Assembly (NCBI GenBank): GCA_963921935.1
Contig: OY998176.1
Coordinates: 167,768,445-167,832,444, forward strand
Direction of reading: 5' to 3'
DNA: 64,000 bases
Source: Galeruca laticollis
Taxonomy: Eukaryota > Arthropoda > Insecta > Coleoptera > Chrysomelidae
In this document: one piece after another, positions 1 to 8,382 of the stretch
How the letters are laid out: every line of letters starts with the position of its first letter
How positions within the stretch are numbered: the first letter of the stretch is position 1
The notes under the pieces: model-generated
What the model saw: only the letters and a program-made list of their open reading frames with translations
Told to the model about the DNA's origin: nothing
Databases searched by the model: none
Made by a program: the position numbers and the translations under genes

Positions 1-652
1 AGATCCAAAACGTAAGTCCCAGAGTAGCATACCTTACACTTAGATTAAACAGTAGGTATACATTAAAAACTATACAAACCTATGCCCCCCCCCTCAACGC
101 AGAAGGACGAAGATATTGAAAGCTTCTACGACGACATCAACACAGCTTCGCGACAGACACCTTCCCATTACACTTTGATTATGGGAGATTTTAACGCCAA
201 TTTAGGCTACAAGCAAGACGACAGTGAGACACCACTGGGAAGTCATGGGTTTGGGACAAGAAATGATTGAGGAAAAGTATTACCTGACTTCTTACAACAA
301 ATCCACTTTCATGCATTGAGCAGCTTTTTCAAAAAGGCCCTCCAGAGAAAGTGAACTTGGGCTAGCCCAGACGGAGTTACAGAAAACCAAATCTATCTGA
401 TAATTTCAAACATGAAAAACAGTGCAAGACGTAACTGTTTTTAACAAATTTTCTATCGGAAGTAACTACAGAGCCGTAAGAGCAAAAATAGTAATAAATA
501 CAAGAGAGGAGAGGTCAAAACTAATAAGAAAAACAGCTTCTAGAAAATCGTCACCAACACAAAGTGCAGACCAATACGCACAACTCCTCAATTCTCCTCT
601 ATCACCAATGCTGACAAATGAAGAGGATATAGACATCGAGGAGAAAAATTAA
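1..652 (+). pseudogene. LINE apurinic-type endonuclease domain, fragmentary
   Basis: The open piece at 82-270 carries the hallmark MGDFNANLG segment (exo/endo/phosphatase family, metal-binding D and N) followed by a G-rich stretch ending GFGTRND. The sequence from base 1 reads in a compatible frame as the preceding strand (VAYLTLRLN then YTLKTIQ). A second open piece at 422-652 holds the end of the domain (IGSNYRAVRAKI, where active copies usually have SDHR). In LINEs this enzyme nicks the target DNA that primes reverse transcription. The SDH motif reads SNY here, so the catalytic His is lost. Stops after 267 and frameshifts near 80 and 410 also disable it. Confidence 0.8.
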
Positions 653-724
653 CAAATAATAACAGCAATGAAAGAAGCGGAAAACAGGTACAAGTAATCG
701 CTTGGAGTTGGAAAGGGGGAGAAG

Positions 725-1195
725 TTGAGTAATAGTACTAAGAAGCTGATGGAAAAAAGAAGAAATCTAACAGACAAACATCAAAACAATGCCACACAGC
801 TAAGAGAAATCAACAAAGAAATATCAAAGGCTATCCGAAAAGATGTAAGGCTACTCAAAATAGAGGAAATATCTATGGTGATAGAGGAAAACAGGAGAAT
901 AAAAGTGCTAAGGAAAAAATTGTCTCAGGGTGAGACACAATTAAGTAAGATAATTGACAACTGGAATGGACAAACCACCACAAATAAGCGAGACATCCTA
1001 CAAATCATGAGAAGCTTCTATGCGGATCTCTTTAAGAAAACCATAACAATAGAAATTGGAGTAGGCATTCCCGTAATACAAAACCAGGAATCAGAAGACA
1101 TCCCAGAAATCACTCAAGATGAAATGAACAACTGCTTAAAAGACATGAAAAACAATAAATCACCAGGAGATGACGAATTTAGCACCAAAATATAA
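725..1195 (+). pseudogene. LINE linker between endonuclease and reverse transcriptase
   Basis: A 156-residue open stretch rich in Lys and Glu, with helical heptad-like spacing in its first half. It ends in the conserved lead-in to LINE reverse transcriptase: ITQDEMNNCLKDMKNNKSPG followed by DDE, the usual KsPGpDgi segment. It lies between the endonuclease and RT pieces in the order expected for RTE elements. A stop at about 1193 and further breaks to 1370 separate it from the RT core. The bases at 1196-1370 still carry readable RT motif 0/1 fragments (YRPISMLS-like). Confidence 0.75.
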
Positions 1196-1370
1196 AACTT
1201 GTAGTATCAGCACTTCTAAAAATACTGTGTACGCTATACAACGCTTGTTTAAGAAACTCCATAACATCTGATCAATGGAATAAGTCCATCATAGTACTTT
1301 TACACAAGAAATGAGATATAGCCCAAATAGAAAACTACAGACCAATTAGCATGTTATCGCAGAGATATTT

Positions 1371-2279
1371 ATGAGAATAATCACCAAAAGGCTGACAGCT
1401 AAACTCGATCATCACCAACCTATTGAGCAGACAGGATTTCGTAAGGGCTATGGCACAAATGCTCATCTTCATACAATTAAAATCCTCATTGAAAAATGTA
1501 TAGAGTATAATAAACCGTTAGTTCTCATTTTTGTAGTCTATGAAAAAGCTTTTGACACAATAGACCACCATAATATGCTTAGTGCCCTCGCTGATTGCAT
1601 AGTCGACCATCGCTACATCAACATCATTAGGCAATTATACAAGAACGCAAATGCTGTCATTAGACTTCATGAAGATAGTCCCAGCTTCCAAATAGAAAGA
1701 GGTGTGCGGCAGGGGAACGTCATCTGCCCCAAATTATTTACCAACCTTTTAGAGTACATGTTCAAACGCACAAACATCGAGAACCTCGCCATCAACATTG
1801 ATGCTGAAAAGCTCAGTCACCTTTGCTTCGCCGATGATCCGATATTAATTACAAATGATCTCAAAGAAGCGCAAGAAATGATGAGCAAGTTAAACCTACC
1901 ATCCAGAGAAGTTGGGCTGAAAATCAATATAGGCAAAACAAAGTTCATGACAAATCTAGTTGCCAGTGGAAACCTAACAGTGAACAACTTAAACATTGAG
2001 CAAGTATACTCCTACAAATACCAAGGCCCCGAGATTCGATTGGGAAGGGATAATCAAACCTGCGAACTTGGCAGAAGAATAGGTCTCACATGGGCAGCTT
2101 TTGGAATATTGAACTACATCTTAAGATCTGATATTCCCGTGTGTCTTAAGAAAAAAGTGTTCGACCAATGTACTTCACCAGTACTAACTTATGGAGCCGA
2201 AACACTGACTCTAACAAAGAACACCGCAAACAAAATAAGAGTAGCGCAAAGAAGCATGGAAAGAATCATGTTAGGCTAA
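1371..2279 (+). pseudogene. LINE reverse transcriptase core
   Basis: This open stretch of 302 codons contains the reverse transcriptase palm and thumb. Visible motifs in order are QTGFRKGYGTNAHLHT (motif 2), FVVYEKAFDTIDHH (motif A with catalytic Asp), GVRQGNVICPKLFT (motif B), CFADDPILI (motif C, FADD), GLKINIGKTKFM (motif D) and YKYQGPEIR (motif E, usually YkYLG). The arrangement is that of RTE-clade LINEs. The polymerase copies LINE RNA at the nicked target. Gln/Gly at YQG and Pro after FADD depart from the consensus and suggest drift after inactivation. The ATG at 1371 is probably just an internal Met. Confidence 0.85.
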
Positions 2280-2309
2280 TCCCTAAGAGATAGAGTTCCA
2301 AACACAGAG

Positions 2310-2588
2310 GTGAGAAGGAGAAGTGGAGTAACAGATGCCATCACAAGAATATCAACTTTAAAATGGAACTGGGCGGATCACCTAGCCAGAATAAACGACG
2401 GCAGATGGACTAGAAAAATAACTGAATGGAGACCGCGAGACCACGTTTTACGCAGCAGAGGCAGACCGCCCACTCGCTGGTCAGATGATCTGAAGCGCAT
2501 CCAAACCAACTGGTTAAATGTAGCACAGGATAGGGGGAGATGGAAATCTTTACGGGAGGCTTATGTCCAGCAGTGGACGAACATATAG
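2310..2588 (+). pseudogene. RTE LINE C-terminal region
   Basis: A 92-codon continuation after a stop at 2277-2279. It carries the characteristic tail of RTE polyproteins: WNWADHLARINDGRWTRKI, then RSRGRPPTRWSDDLKR and a final REAYVQQWTN. The family normally ends within a few residues of that last motif, so this 3' coding end is complete. It is known as a conserved C-terminal segment of RTE ORF2 of uncertain function. Confidence 0.8.
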
Positions 2589-2610
2589 CTGTGTGATGAT
2601 GATGGTTAGG

Positions 2611-2745
2611 CATCAAATGAAATGTAACTTCTGTCATTCTTACGATGATATTTAATATCGAAACAATTGTCAAATTTCTTAGAATGTTCAACATTTTTTC
2701 TTTATATCGTGGAATTATCTAGAAAGAGTAGGTTTCATTTAAAAC
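2611..2745. repeat. Dispersed AT-rich hairpin repeat, copy 1
   Basis: The segment begins CATCAAATGAAATGTAACTT and contains ATATCGAAACAATTGTCAAA and GTGGAATTATCTAGAAA. The same order of words recurs at 3425-3567, inverted at 63745-63880, and as the right arm of the near-perfect palindrome at 39741-39939. It is non-coding and directly abuts the 3' end of the RTE element. It is probably a miniature inverted-repeat element or its half. Confidence 0.7.
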
Positions 2746-3424
2746 AATAATATGAGTAGATTCTTCGAAGTAAAGGTCGAGGCAGTTAATTTCAGTTAAG
2801 TTTTCTTTAGCTGCCTGTGTCAAGTAATAGTACGATATCAACTTCTCCATTTCGTTAATAATATTTTCAATTGTTTAGCAAATATTGACCAATATTCAAT
2901 TCGTTGCAGAAATTGTCACTGCCAAATTGGAAAATATTAATTGAAAATTTTCCATATGGCACACCCAAAAAACAGATGAATACGATCCATTACCGCTCAA
3001 GGTGAAAAACCAAAAAATAAACATTAATGTCAATTCTGGAGATGTTCAAAATGCTGGCCGAGAAAGCAAAGATGTCTTCTAAAGTTACTCAAGCGTGACC
3101 GATCTAATCGCGAGCGTTATCCGTCAGCTAAGTCGAGGGGTTTAGTTTGTATAGAATACTTTTGGCATATCACTATAAAAATAAATCTAATAACAGCTAC
3201 TTTTTTTATCTTCCTGACATGTTCAGCTTGCGGAACTGGTTCTATTTTACAAATTGTCACCTATGATACGGACGGAAAATTAGGAAATCTTTCATGAAAT
3301 GAGCGAGCAACTCCCATTGAGTCCAAGTGTTATAACCATAATCAATCATTAGTAGTTTTAAATTTACTGTTTGAATCTTTACTTTGTTGAATCTACACAT
3401 GTTACTGTTTCTAAACAATGCCAT
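2746..3424. other. Non-coding interval
   Basis: AT-rich sequence with no coding pattern I recognise on either strand. The small minus-strand open frame at 3257-3439 has no recognisable motif and overlaps the repeat copy that follows. Confidence 0.5.
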
Positions 3425-3567
3425 AATATAATGAAACAATGATAAAAATTCTTAAAAATTGACAATTCTGACGATGATATATGTATATCGAAAAAATTGC
3501 CAATTTTTTAGAATTTTTGCATTATTTTGTGGAATTATTTAGAAACAGATAGTTTTATTTCTAACAG
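3425..3567. repeat. Dispersed AT-rich hairpin repeat, copy 2
   Basis: It shares AATTGACAATTCTGACGATG, the ATCGAAAAAATTGCCAAT block, TTTTGTGGAATTATTTAGAA and the following TTTTATTTCTAACA with copy 1 and with the palindrome at 39741-39939. The left part (ATTCTTAAAAATTGACAA) and right part (TTGCCAATTTTTTAGAAT) pair with each other, so the copy folds on itself. Confidence 0.65.
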
Positions 3568-3716
3568 TAATTTGCAGTGTTGTTAAACCATGTATTTTTG
3601 TTGATTTAAACACTCTTCCTATATGGTTACGTTAGGTTATACAATACAAACGACTGTAAGACCTTACTATCATGCACTTTAACAGGCCTGACGTTTTAAA
3701 TAAAGTTAAACAATAC

Positions 3717-4240
3717 TGTTACGAAACAGCACACTGGTCTAGTCCCTAAATCCGACTCTGTCTAACCCAGGTATGAAATTTAAAATTATGGCTGATACGC
3801 AGGTTTTTTTAAAAAACTGTCTACGATTGTGACTATCTTATCTAAACATTGCTTTTGTGGCCTGCCTTATCTAGAAAATGCGAGAGCCAATTGTTTTGTG
3901 TGTGTAAGCCGCAATCTAGAATTATCTAGTAAAAAAAGGCATTAACATATAAGGGACCGACCAGGAAGAGTAAGTTTATATGATAATTTGACATCGTGAG
4001 ATAAACAAGTGAATAAGTGAATATAAATTAGTTTGAGTGAATATACGGTTGATATAAATTAATAATTAAGTATTTGTGCATATAATTTAAATTTAAGTGA
4101 TCAGTTAAGTGTATATAAATTAAGTGTTAGTGAGTAGTTTAGTGTTTAAATAAACTCGTAAGTAGTCATACCGTGTGTTTAAAGTTTATCCCACCCGTAA
4201 TAAAAACGTTTACTCTTTAAATAATAATGAAAACATTACA
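3717..4240 (+). repeat. 5' long terminal repeat
   Basis: 524 bp, starting TGTTACGAAACAGCACACTG and ending AAACATTACA. It matches the 3' LTR throughout with scattered substitutions. The last 250 bp are a series of loosely repeated TATAAATTA and AGTGAATA words. The end is set by the primer-binding site that follows after one T. Confidence 0.92.
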
Positions 4241-4241
4241 T

Positions 4242-4258
4242 TGGTGTCAGGTGTGGGA
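4242..4258 (+). other. Primer-binding site
   Basis: TGGTGTCAGGTGTGGGA begins two bases after the 5' LTR. It begins TGG, as expected for complementarity to the CCA end of a tRNA, and is the place where minus-strand DNA synthesis would start. I cannot name the tRNA with confidence. Confidence 0.75.
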
Positions 4259-4284
4259 TAATTTGAATACATTGCTACGTAAAA

Positions 4285-5739
4285 ATGTCCAAGAGACTAT
4301 GTGACCTCAAAGTGGCGGAACTAAGAGCAGAATTGGAAGATCGTGAGTTGGAAACGTCCGGTAAGAAAAGTGAATTGGTAGAACGACTTAAAGTGGCACT
4401 GGAAAATGACGGCTTTGATCCAGAAATATTTTTATTTAAAGACAAAGCTTCCACCTTAATCTCGTCTGTTTCTGATACGAAGAACGATATTTCTAATATG
4501 AAGAACGACATTTCTGCTAATAAGGACGAGAAGATTTCTGCTTTGAAGAATGATATTTCTGCAGATATCTTATCATTGAAAAATGACATTGCTGCTGAAG
4601 TTGGGAATAAAATTTCGTCTCCAAAATCGGATATTGAGAATAAGATGACAACGATGAACAAGAAAATAAAATCAGACATGGAGAATAAGATGACAACGAT
4701 GGCAAATCAGATGGACGAGAAAATCAACGAGCTAGAGAAAAAGATTAACGATTTAAGAACACAAGACACTTCAGCAGAAGCAAAGAAGATCGAGATCTGC
4801 AAGCCAGAAACACTACCCAAGACAGATGATATTTGCAGTTTTACCCCAGTCAAGGCTCCAACTTTCGATGGAAAGATGTCGTGGACCAATTACGTAAAAC
4901 AGTTTGAAGCAGCCGCTAGAGTGAATAATTGCTCCGATAGGGAGAAGGCAGTAAACTTGACCATCGCGCTTCGTGGAGATGCCTTAGATGTACTTCAGAC
5001 GATAACTTTGGAAGAAACGGATGACTTCGAGCAGCTGAAGAAGAGGTTGGATATGCGATACGGTCACGGATATTTGGAACATTTGTACAGATTCCAGCTG
5101 AAGAACCGAATGCGAAAACGTGACGAAACCCTTCAAGAGTGTGAACTGGATATCGCCCGACTAGTTCGATTTGCTCATCCATCAGCACCAGATAACATGA
5201 TGGAATGTTTAGACATCAAGGCCTTTATTGATGACTTACGTGACCCCGATATGCAGAGTACGCTTCGTTTAGCCCATCCGAAAACATTAGTCGACGCATT
5301 GACAACTGCTCTTGAGTATGAAGCAGCCAAGATGGCTTCCGGATACAATAAAGGTAGGACCATACAGGAAGAAGGTGAAGATGACAGTCTTGACCAGATC
5401 GTCAACTTGTTGAAAGGTATGGTAGACAAGAAGCCGAAGAAAATCAGGTGCTGTAATTGTGGCGAGCTAGAGCATGCACGTGGTTCGTGTAAGCGTCCTA
5501 CGACTCCTCCAAACCAAGAACCTCTTAAATGCGGAGCATCCACGAAGAGCTCGCGGTACAACAAAGGTAGGACCATGCAGGAAGAAGATGACGATGACAA
5601 ACTTGACAAGATCGTCAACTTGTTGAAAGGTATGACAGATAAGAAGCCGAAGAAGATCAAATGGTGGAAGTGTGGCGAGCTAGAGTACGTACGCAGTTCG
5701 TCTAAGAGCCCCAAGACTCCTGTAACCCAAGAACTCTAG
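4285..5739 (+). CDS. gag: Gag protein with N-terminal SAP domain, coiled coil and duplicated zinc-knuckle tail
   Basis: An uninterrupted 484-codon frame starting 26 bp after the primer-binding site. Residues 1-45 look like a SAP domain (LKVAELRAELEDRELETSG, KKSELVERL), which in other proteins binds DNA. Residues 50-155 are a Lys/Asp-rich repetitive coiled coil (MKNDISANKDEKISALKNDI and similar). Residues 190-335 match the retrotransposon gag core (TFDGKMSWTNYVKQFEAAA). A CCHC knuckle sits at C389-C392-H397-C402. A 71-codon segment is then tandemly repeated, and in the second copy the knuckle is ruined: W460, C463, Y468, S473. Gag packages the element RNA. The frame is the only intact long one in the element, which suggests recent activity or selection for trans-mobilisation. 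SAP-containing gag proteins occur in some gypsy lineages. Confidence 0.88.
   Translation: MSKRLCDLKVAELRAELEDRELETSGKKSELVERLKVALENDGFDPEIFLFKDKASTLISSVSDTKNDISNMKNDISANKDEKISALKNDISADILSLKNDIAAEVGNKISSPKSDIENKMTTMNKKIKSDMENKMTTMANQMDEKINELEKKINDLRTQDTSAEAKKIEICKPETLPKTDDICSFTPVKAPTFDGKMSWTNYVKQFEAAARVNNCSDREKAVNLTIALRGDALDVLQTITLEETDDFEQLKKRLDMRYGHGYLEHLYRFQLKNRMRKRDETLQECELDIARLVRFAHPSAPDNMMECLDIKAFIDDLRDPDMQSTLRLAHPKTLVDALTTALEYEAAKMASGYNKGRTIQEEGEDDSLDQIVNLLKGMVDKKPKKIRCCNCGELEHARGSCKRPTTPPNQEPLKCGASTKSSRYNKGRTMQEEDDDDKLDKIVNLLKGMTDKKPKKIKWWKCGELEYVRSSSKSPKTPVTQEL
5344..5738 (+). repeat. 213-bp tandem duplication inside gag
   Basis: Units start at 5344 and 5557 with TACAATAAAGGTAGGACCAT and TACAACAAAGGTAGGACCAT. 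The offset is 213 bp, exactly 71 codons, so the frame is kept. The first unit encodes the intact CCHC knuckle and the second a degenerate one. Confidence 0.85.
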
Positions 5740-5762
5740 TCACAGGGAAAGCAGACAGGGGT

Positions 5763-6256
5763 AAACATCGAGCTGGTGTTAGTCACCGAAATGCCGACTC
5801 CCTGTCCAGACGGCCGTGTCCAACAGACTGCTCCCACTGCAACAAGGCGGAAACTGGGAAAGCTGCAGTTTCAAGAACTACTGTAGTCAACGAGGAATGG
5901 TCACCCACCAGGATCAGAGAAAAACAGGAAAATGATCCTCACCTGAAGATGATCTGGCAATGGAAGGAAGAAAATCGGCGACCTACTTGGCAAGAAGTGT
6001 CAAGATTTTCACCGAAACTCAAGGCATACAGGGCTCAGTGGGACTCACTTGTCCTGGAAGAAGGGCCGTTGGAAAGAGACCTTGAAAACGATGATGGTTC
6101 CGAGATGAGGAGAGAGCTAGTTATCCCGAGAACGAGAGTAGCTGAAGTACTAAAGAAGTTACACGACAGTCTATCGGGAAGTCATCTGGGAGTGAAGAAA
6201 ACCCTTCAGCGAGTCCGTGAAAGGTTTTATTGGATGAACAGGAAAGGACTGGTGTA
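5763..6256 (+). pseudogene. Pol remnant: RNase H-integrase linker and integrase zinc-binding domain
   Basis: From 5763 the frame reads KHRAGVSHRNADSLSRRPC and then a DCSHCNKAE linker, the segment that joins RNase H to integrase in gypsy-type Pol. It continues without a stop through IWQWKEENRRPTW and VIPRTRVAEVLKKLHDSLSG, SHLGVKKTLQRVRERFYWM, the H2C2 zinc-binding domain (H..H visible). The CC half (DWCKKCTTCATS) lies just after 6240 in another frame, so a frameshift ended this frame. Everything upstream (protease, RT, most of RNase H) is absent, with the deletion breakpoint between the gag stop and about 5763. Confidence 0.85.
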
Positions 6257-6299
6257 AGAAATGTACAACTTGTGCTACGAGTAATGGACCACATCACAA

Positions 6300-6675
6300 G
6301 AGCAAGACACCTATGGAATAGTATAATGTTGGAAGCCCTTTCGACAGGATTGCTTTAGATATCGCTGGACCATTTCTGACGACCGAAAATGGTGGCAAAT
6401 ACATACTGGTTGTAATGGATTGTTTCACAAAGTGGGAGGATATTTACGGTATCCCGAACCAAGTCGCGGATGTATTGATGAAGGAATTTATCAGCCGGTA
6501 TGGTGTGCCATTGGAAGTCCTCAGTGACCAGGCAATAAATTTTGAAAGCCATATATTCCAGGAGATTTGCGAGAAGGTGAGAATGAAGAAGACCAGGACA
6601 ACAGCGTTACATCCACAGTCAGATGTAATGGACGAGAGAATGAACAGGACTATTGAAATTACCTTTCCAAAGTAG
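6300..6675 (+). pseudogene. Integrase catalytic core
   Basis: Reads as the integrase rve core in a frame that includes 6415-6675: ALDIAGPFLTTENGGKYILV (first Asp), VMDCFTKWEDIYGIPNQ, VPLEVLSDQAINFESHIFQE (second Asp), and TTALHPQSDVMDERMNRTIE (Glu of the DDE triad). All three catalytic residues are visible. The core integrates the cDNA. A stop at 6673-6675 and a frame change follow before the C-terminal part. Confidence 0.85.
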
Positions 6676-6689
6676 TTTCAAACCATCAG

Positions 6690-7283
6690 AGAGATTGGGA
6701 GCAGTATCTTTCCCTATTCGCATTGGCTTATCGATCTGCCGTCAATGAGTCCACGGGTGAAACTTCTGCGAAAATTCTATTTGGACGTGAAATGAGGCTT
6801 CCTTGTGACCTGGAATTTGGCTGTTGGCCTGGAGAAGATCTACCAGGCGAAGACTACGCGATCCAATTGAGAATAAGACTGGAGGATATTCATGAATTAG
6901 TTCGAACAAATCTTCAAGTTGCCAGCGACAGAATGAAAAGTCAGTACGACACGCAGGCCACAGAAGGCGGTTTTAATGAAGGGGACAAAGTATGTTTACA
7001 CAACCCGATGAGGAGAAAAGGATTTTCTCCAAAATTACAAAAATCCTGGGAAGGTCCATACTTAATCAAGAAAAGTATCAATTATGTTGTATATCGCATA
7101 AGCAAGATCCCCAACGGAAAACCAAAAGTAGTTCACCAAAACCAACTAGCGCCATTCGAAGGAGACCATGACCTAAAGAAAGGAGTAAACCATATTCGAG
7201 ATTTGTATGTCCCTACCTTCGATGAATTTATGGGCGCGTATGGAGGTACCGCGAAAGCTAGATATGGAGTCACTTCAGAATAA
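6690..7283 (+). pseudogene. Integrase C-terminal domain
   Basis: Starts with ALAYRSAVNESTGETSAKIL, FGREMRLPCDLEFG, the normal continuation after the integrase core, then DRMKSQYDTQATEGGFNEGD, a KVCLHNPMRRKGFSPKLQKS segment, WEGPYLIKKS and VVHQNQLAPFEG. This is the GPY/F-type C-terminal domain of gypsy integrases. The frame stops at 7281-7283 but the next codons stay open in the same frame and encode the macro domain described below, so in an ancestor the two were one polypeptide. Confidence 0.85.
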
Positions 7284-7799
7284 CGACAAGATACGTTCAC
7301 TCTCCCGGAAGATTATTCACTGGCATACAACATCCCCGCCCGTCTCAAGAACGCACGAGGTTCGGCATTCGTCCTTCGAAAGAAGTTCGGGCAATTAGAA
7401 AATCTTGAAGATCAGATTCCAGCCCCTGGCAAGACACTAAAACTGAAACATAATTCGCGGTACGTCTTCTACGTGGTAACTAAACATTAATTTCAAGATC
7501 GATCTACCTACCGCGATGTGTGGGAAGCACTTCGAAACCTACGAGACCATGTGTTGGAATCCAGCGTGAAGAAACTGGCTATGCCTAAGATAGCGAGTAA
7601 CCAGTTGGATTGGGGAATTATCAGGAACATGGTAGAGATTATCTTTCAAGATACTGGTGTCCAGATATTAATTTGCAGCTACAACCTCCGTTATCAGTAT
7701 CCGATGAAGACGGTGCCCTGCTATTTCCATAAGATCGGAAAGTGTAGAAATGGGGCCAGTTGCCGATTCAAACATCCAGTCTCGGCTACACAAAAGTAA
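7284..7799 (+). pseudogene. Macro domain (OARD1/TARG1-like) and CCCH zinc finger at the C-terminus of Pol
   Basis: In frame with the integrase, after the stop at 7281-7283, the sequence reads DTFTLPEDYSLAYNIPARLK, NARGSAFVLRKKFGQLENL, then LKLKHNSRYVFYVVTKH, a stop at 7488-7490, STYRDVWEALRNLRDHVLES, VKKLAMPKIASNQLDWGII and VQILICSYN. Order, spacing and content are those of the OARD1/TARG1 macro domain, an ADP-ribose hydrolase that removes ADP-ribose from acidic residues. A lysine lies at the VTK position where that family has its catalytic Lys. The GCG-L-D loop that supplies the catalytic Asp is altered and apparently two residues shorter. Residues after it form C-x7-C-x5-C-x3-H (7719-7775), a CCCH zinc finger usually linked to RNA binding. 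The frame ends at 7799, 31 bp before the 3' LTR. The family call comes from memory of the fold's motifs and was not searched. Confidence 0.72.
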
Positions 7800-7816
7800 T
7801 AGATAGAACTTCCATT

Positions 7817-7830
7817 TAAGGAGGGGGTAA
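7817..7830 (+). other. Polypurine tract
   Basis: AAGGAGGGGGTAA runs directly up to the TG of the 3' LTR. It is the expected primer for plus-strand synthesis. Confidence 0.8.
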
Positions 7831-8378
7831 TGTTACGAGACAGCACACTGGTATAGTCCCTAAATCCGACTCTGTCTAAGCCAGGTATGAAAGTTAAAAT
7901 TATGGCGGATACACAGGTTTCTTTATAACTGTTTACGATTGTGACTATCTTATCTAAACATTGTTTTTGTGACCAGTCTTATCTAGAAAATGCGAGAGCC
8001 AATTGTTTCGTGTGTGTGTAAGCCGCAACTAGAATTAATTCTCTAGTAAAAACAGTAAATAATATATAAGGGATCGACTAGGAAGAGTTAATTTAGTCGA
8101 TAATTGGACATCGTGAGATAAATAAGTGAATAAGTGAATATAAATTAGTTAAGTGTTTATATAAATTAGTTTGAGTGAATATACTGTTGATATAAATTAA
8201 TAATTAAGTTTGTGTGCATATAAATTAAGTTCAAGTGATTAGTTCAGTATATATAAATTAAGTGTTAGTGAGTAGTTTAGTGTTTGAATAAATTTGTAAG
8301 TAGCTATACCGTGTGTTTAAAGTTTATCCCACCAGTAATAAAAACGTTTACTGTTTAAATAATGGAAAAAACATAACA
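7831..8378 (+). repeat. 3' long terminal repeat
   Basis: 548 bp, TGTTACGAGACAGC to AAAAACATAACA. It is 24 bp longer than the 5' LTR because a TTAAGTGTTTATATAAATTA-type word is repeated near 8150-8175. Scattered substitutions against the 5' LTR show that time has passed since insertion. Confidence 0.92.
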
Positions 8379-8382
8379 ATAC

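Larger units (their letters stand above)
1..2604 (+). mobile_element. RTE-type non-LTR retrotransposon, decayed, 5' end outside the window
   Basis: Endonuclease, linker, reverse transcriptase and C-terminal pieces follow each other in order on the plus strand and are broken by stops and frameshifts. The first bases already read as endonuclease-domain sequence, so the element begins upstream of the window. The 3' end closes with a short TGATGATGATGG run at about 2594-2607, which fits the simple-repeat 3' tails of RTE-clade LINEs. Bases 2611-2745, straight after it, belong to a separate dispersed repeat. The element cannot make protein as it stands. Confidence 0.85.
3713..8382 (+). mobile_element. 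Ty3/gypsy-type LTR retrotransposon with 4-bp target duplication, non-autonomous
   Basis: The element is bounded by two LTRs starting TGTTACG (3717 and 7831) and by ATAC direct repeats at 3713-3716 and 8379-8382, a 4-bp target-site duplication. Inside lie a primer-binding site, an intact gag frame, an integrase in pieces, a macro-plus-CCCH extension and a purine tract before the 3' LTR. Protease, reverse transcriptase and RNase H are missing. The pol reading frame resumes at about 5763 in the RNase H-to-integrase linker (HRNADSLSRRPC). The internal region is only 3.6 kb. The copy therefore depends on other copies for reverse transcription. Confidence 0.93.

Noticed and set aside
4275..4889. 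Minus-strand open frames over gag
   Set aside because: Shadows of the intact gag frame; no motifs.
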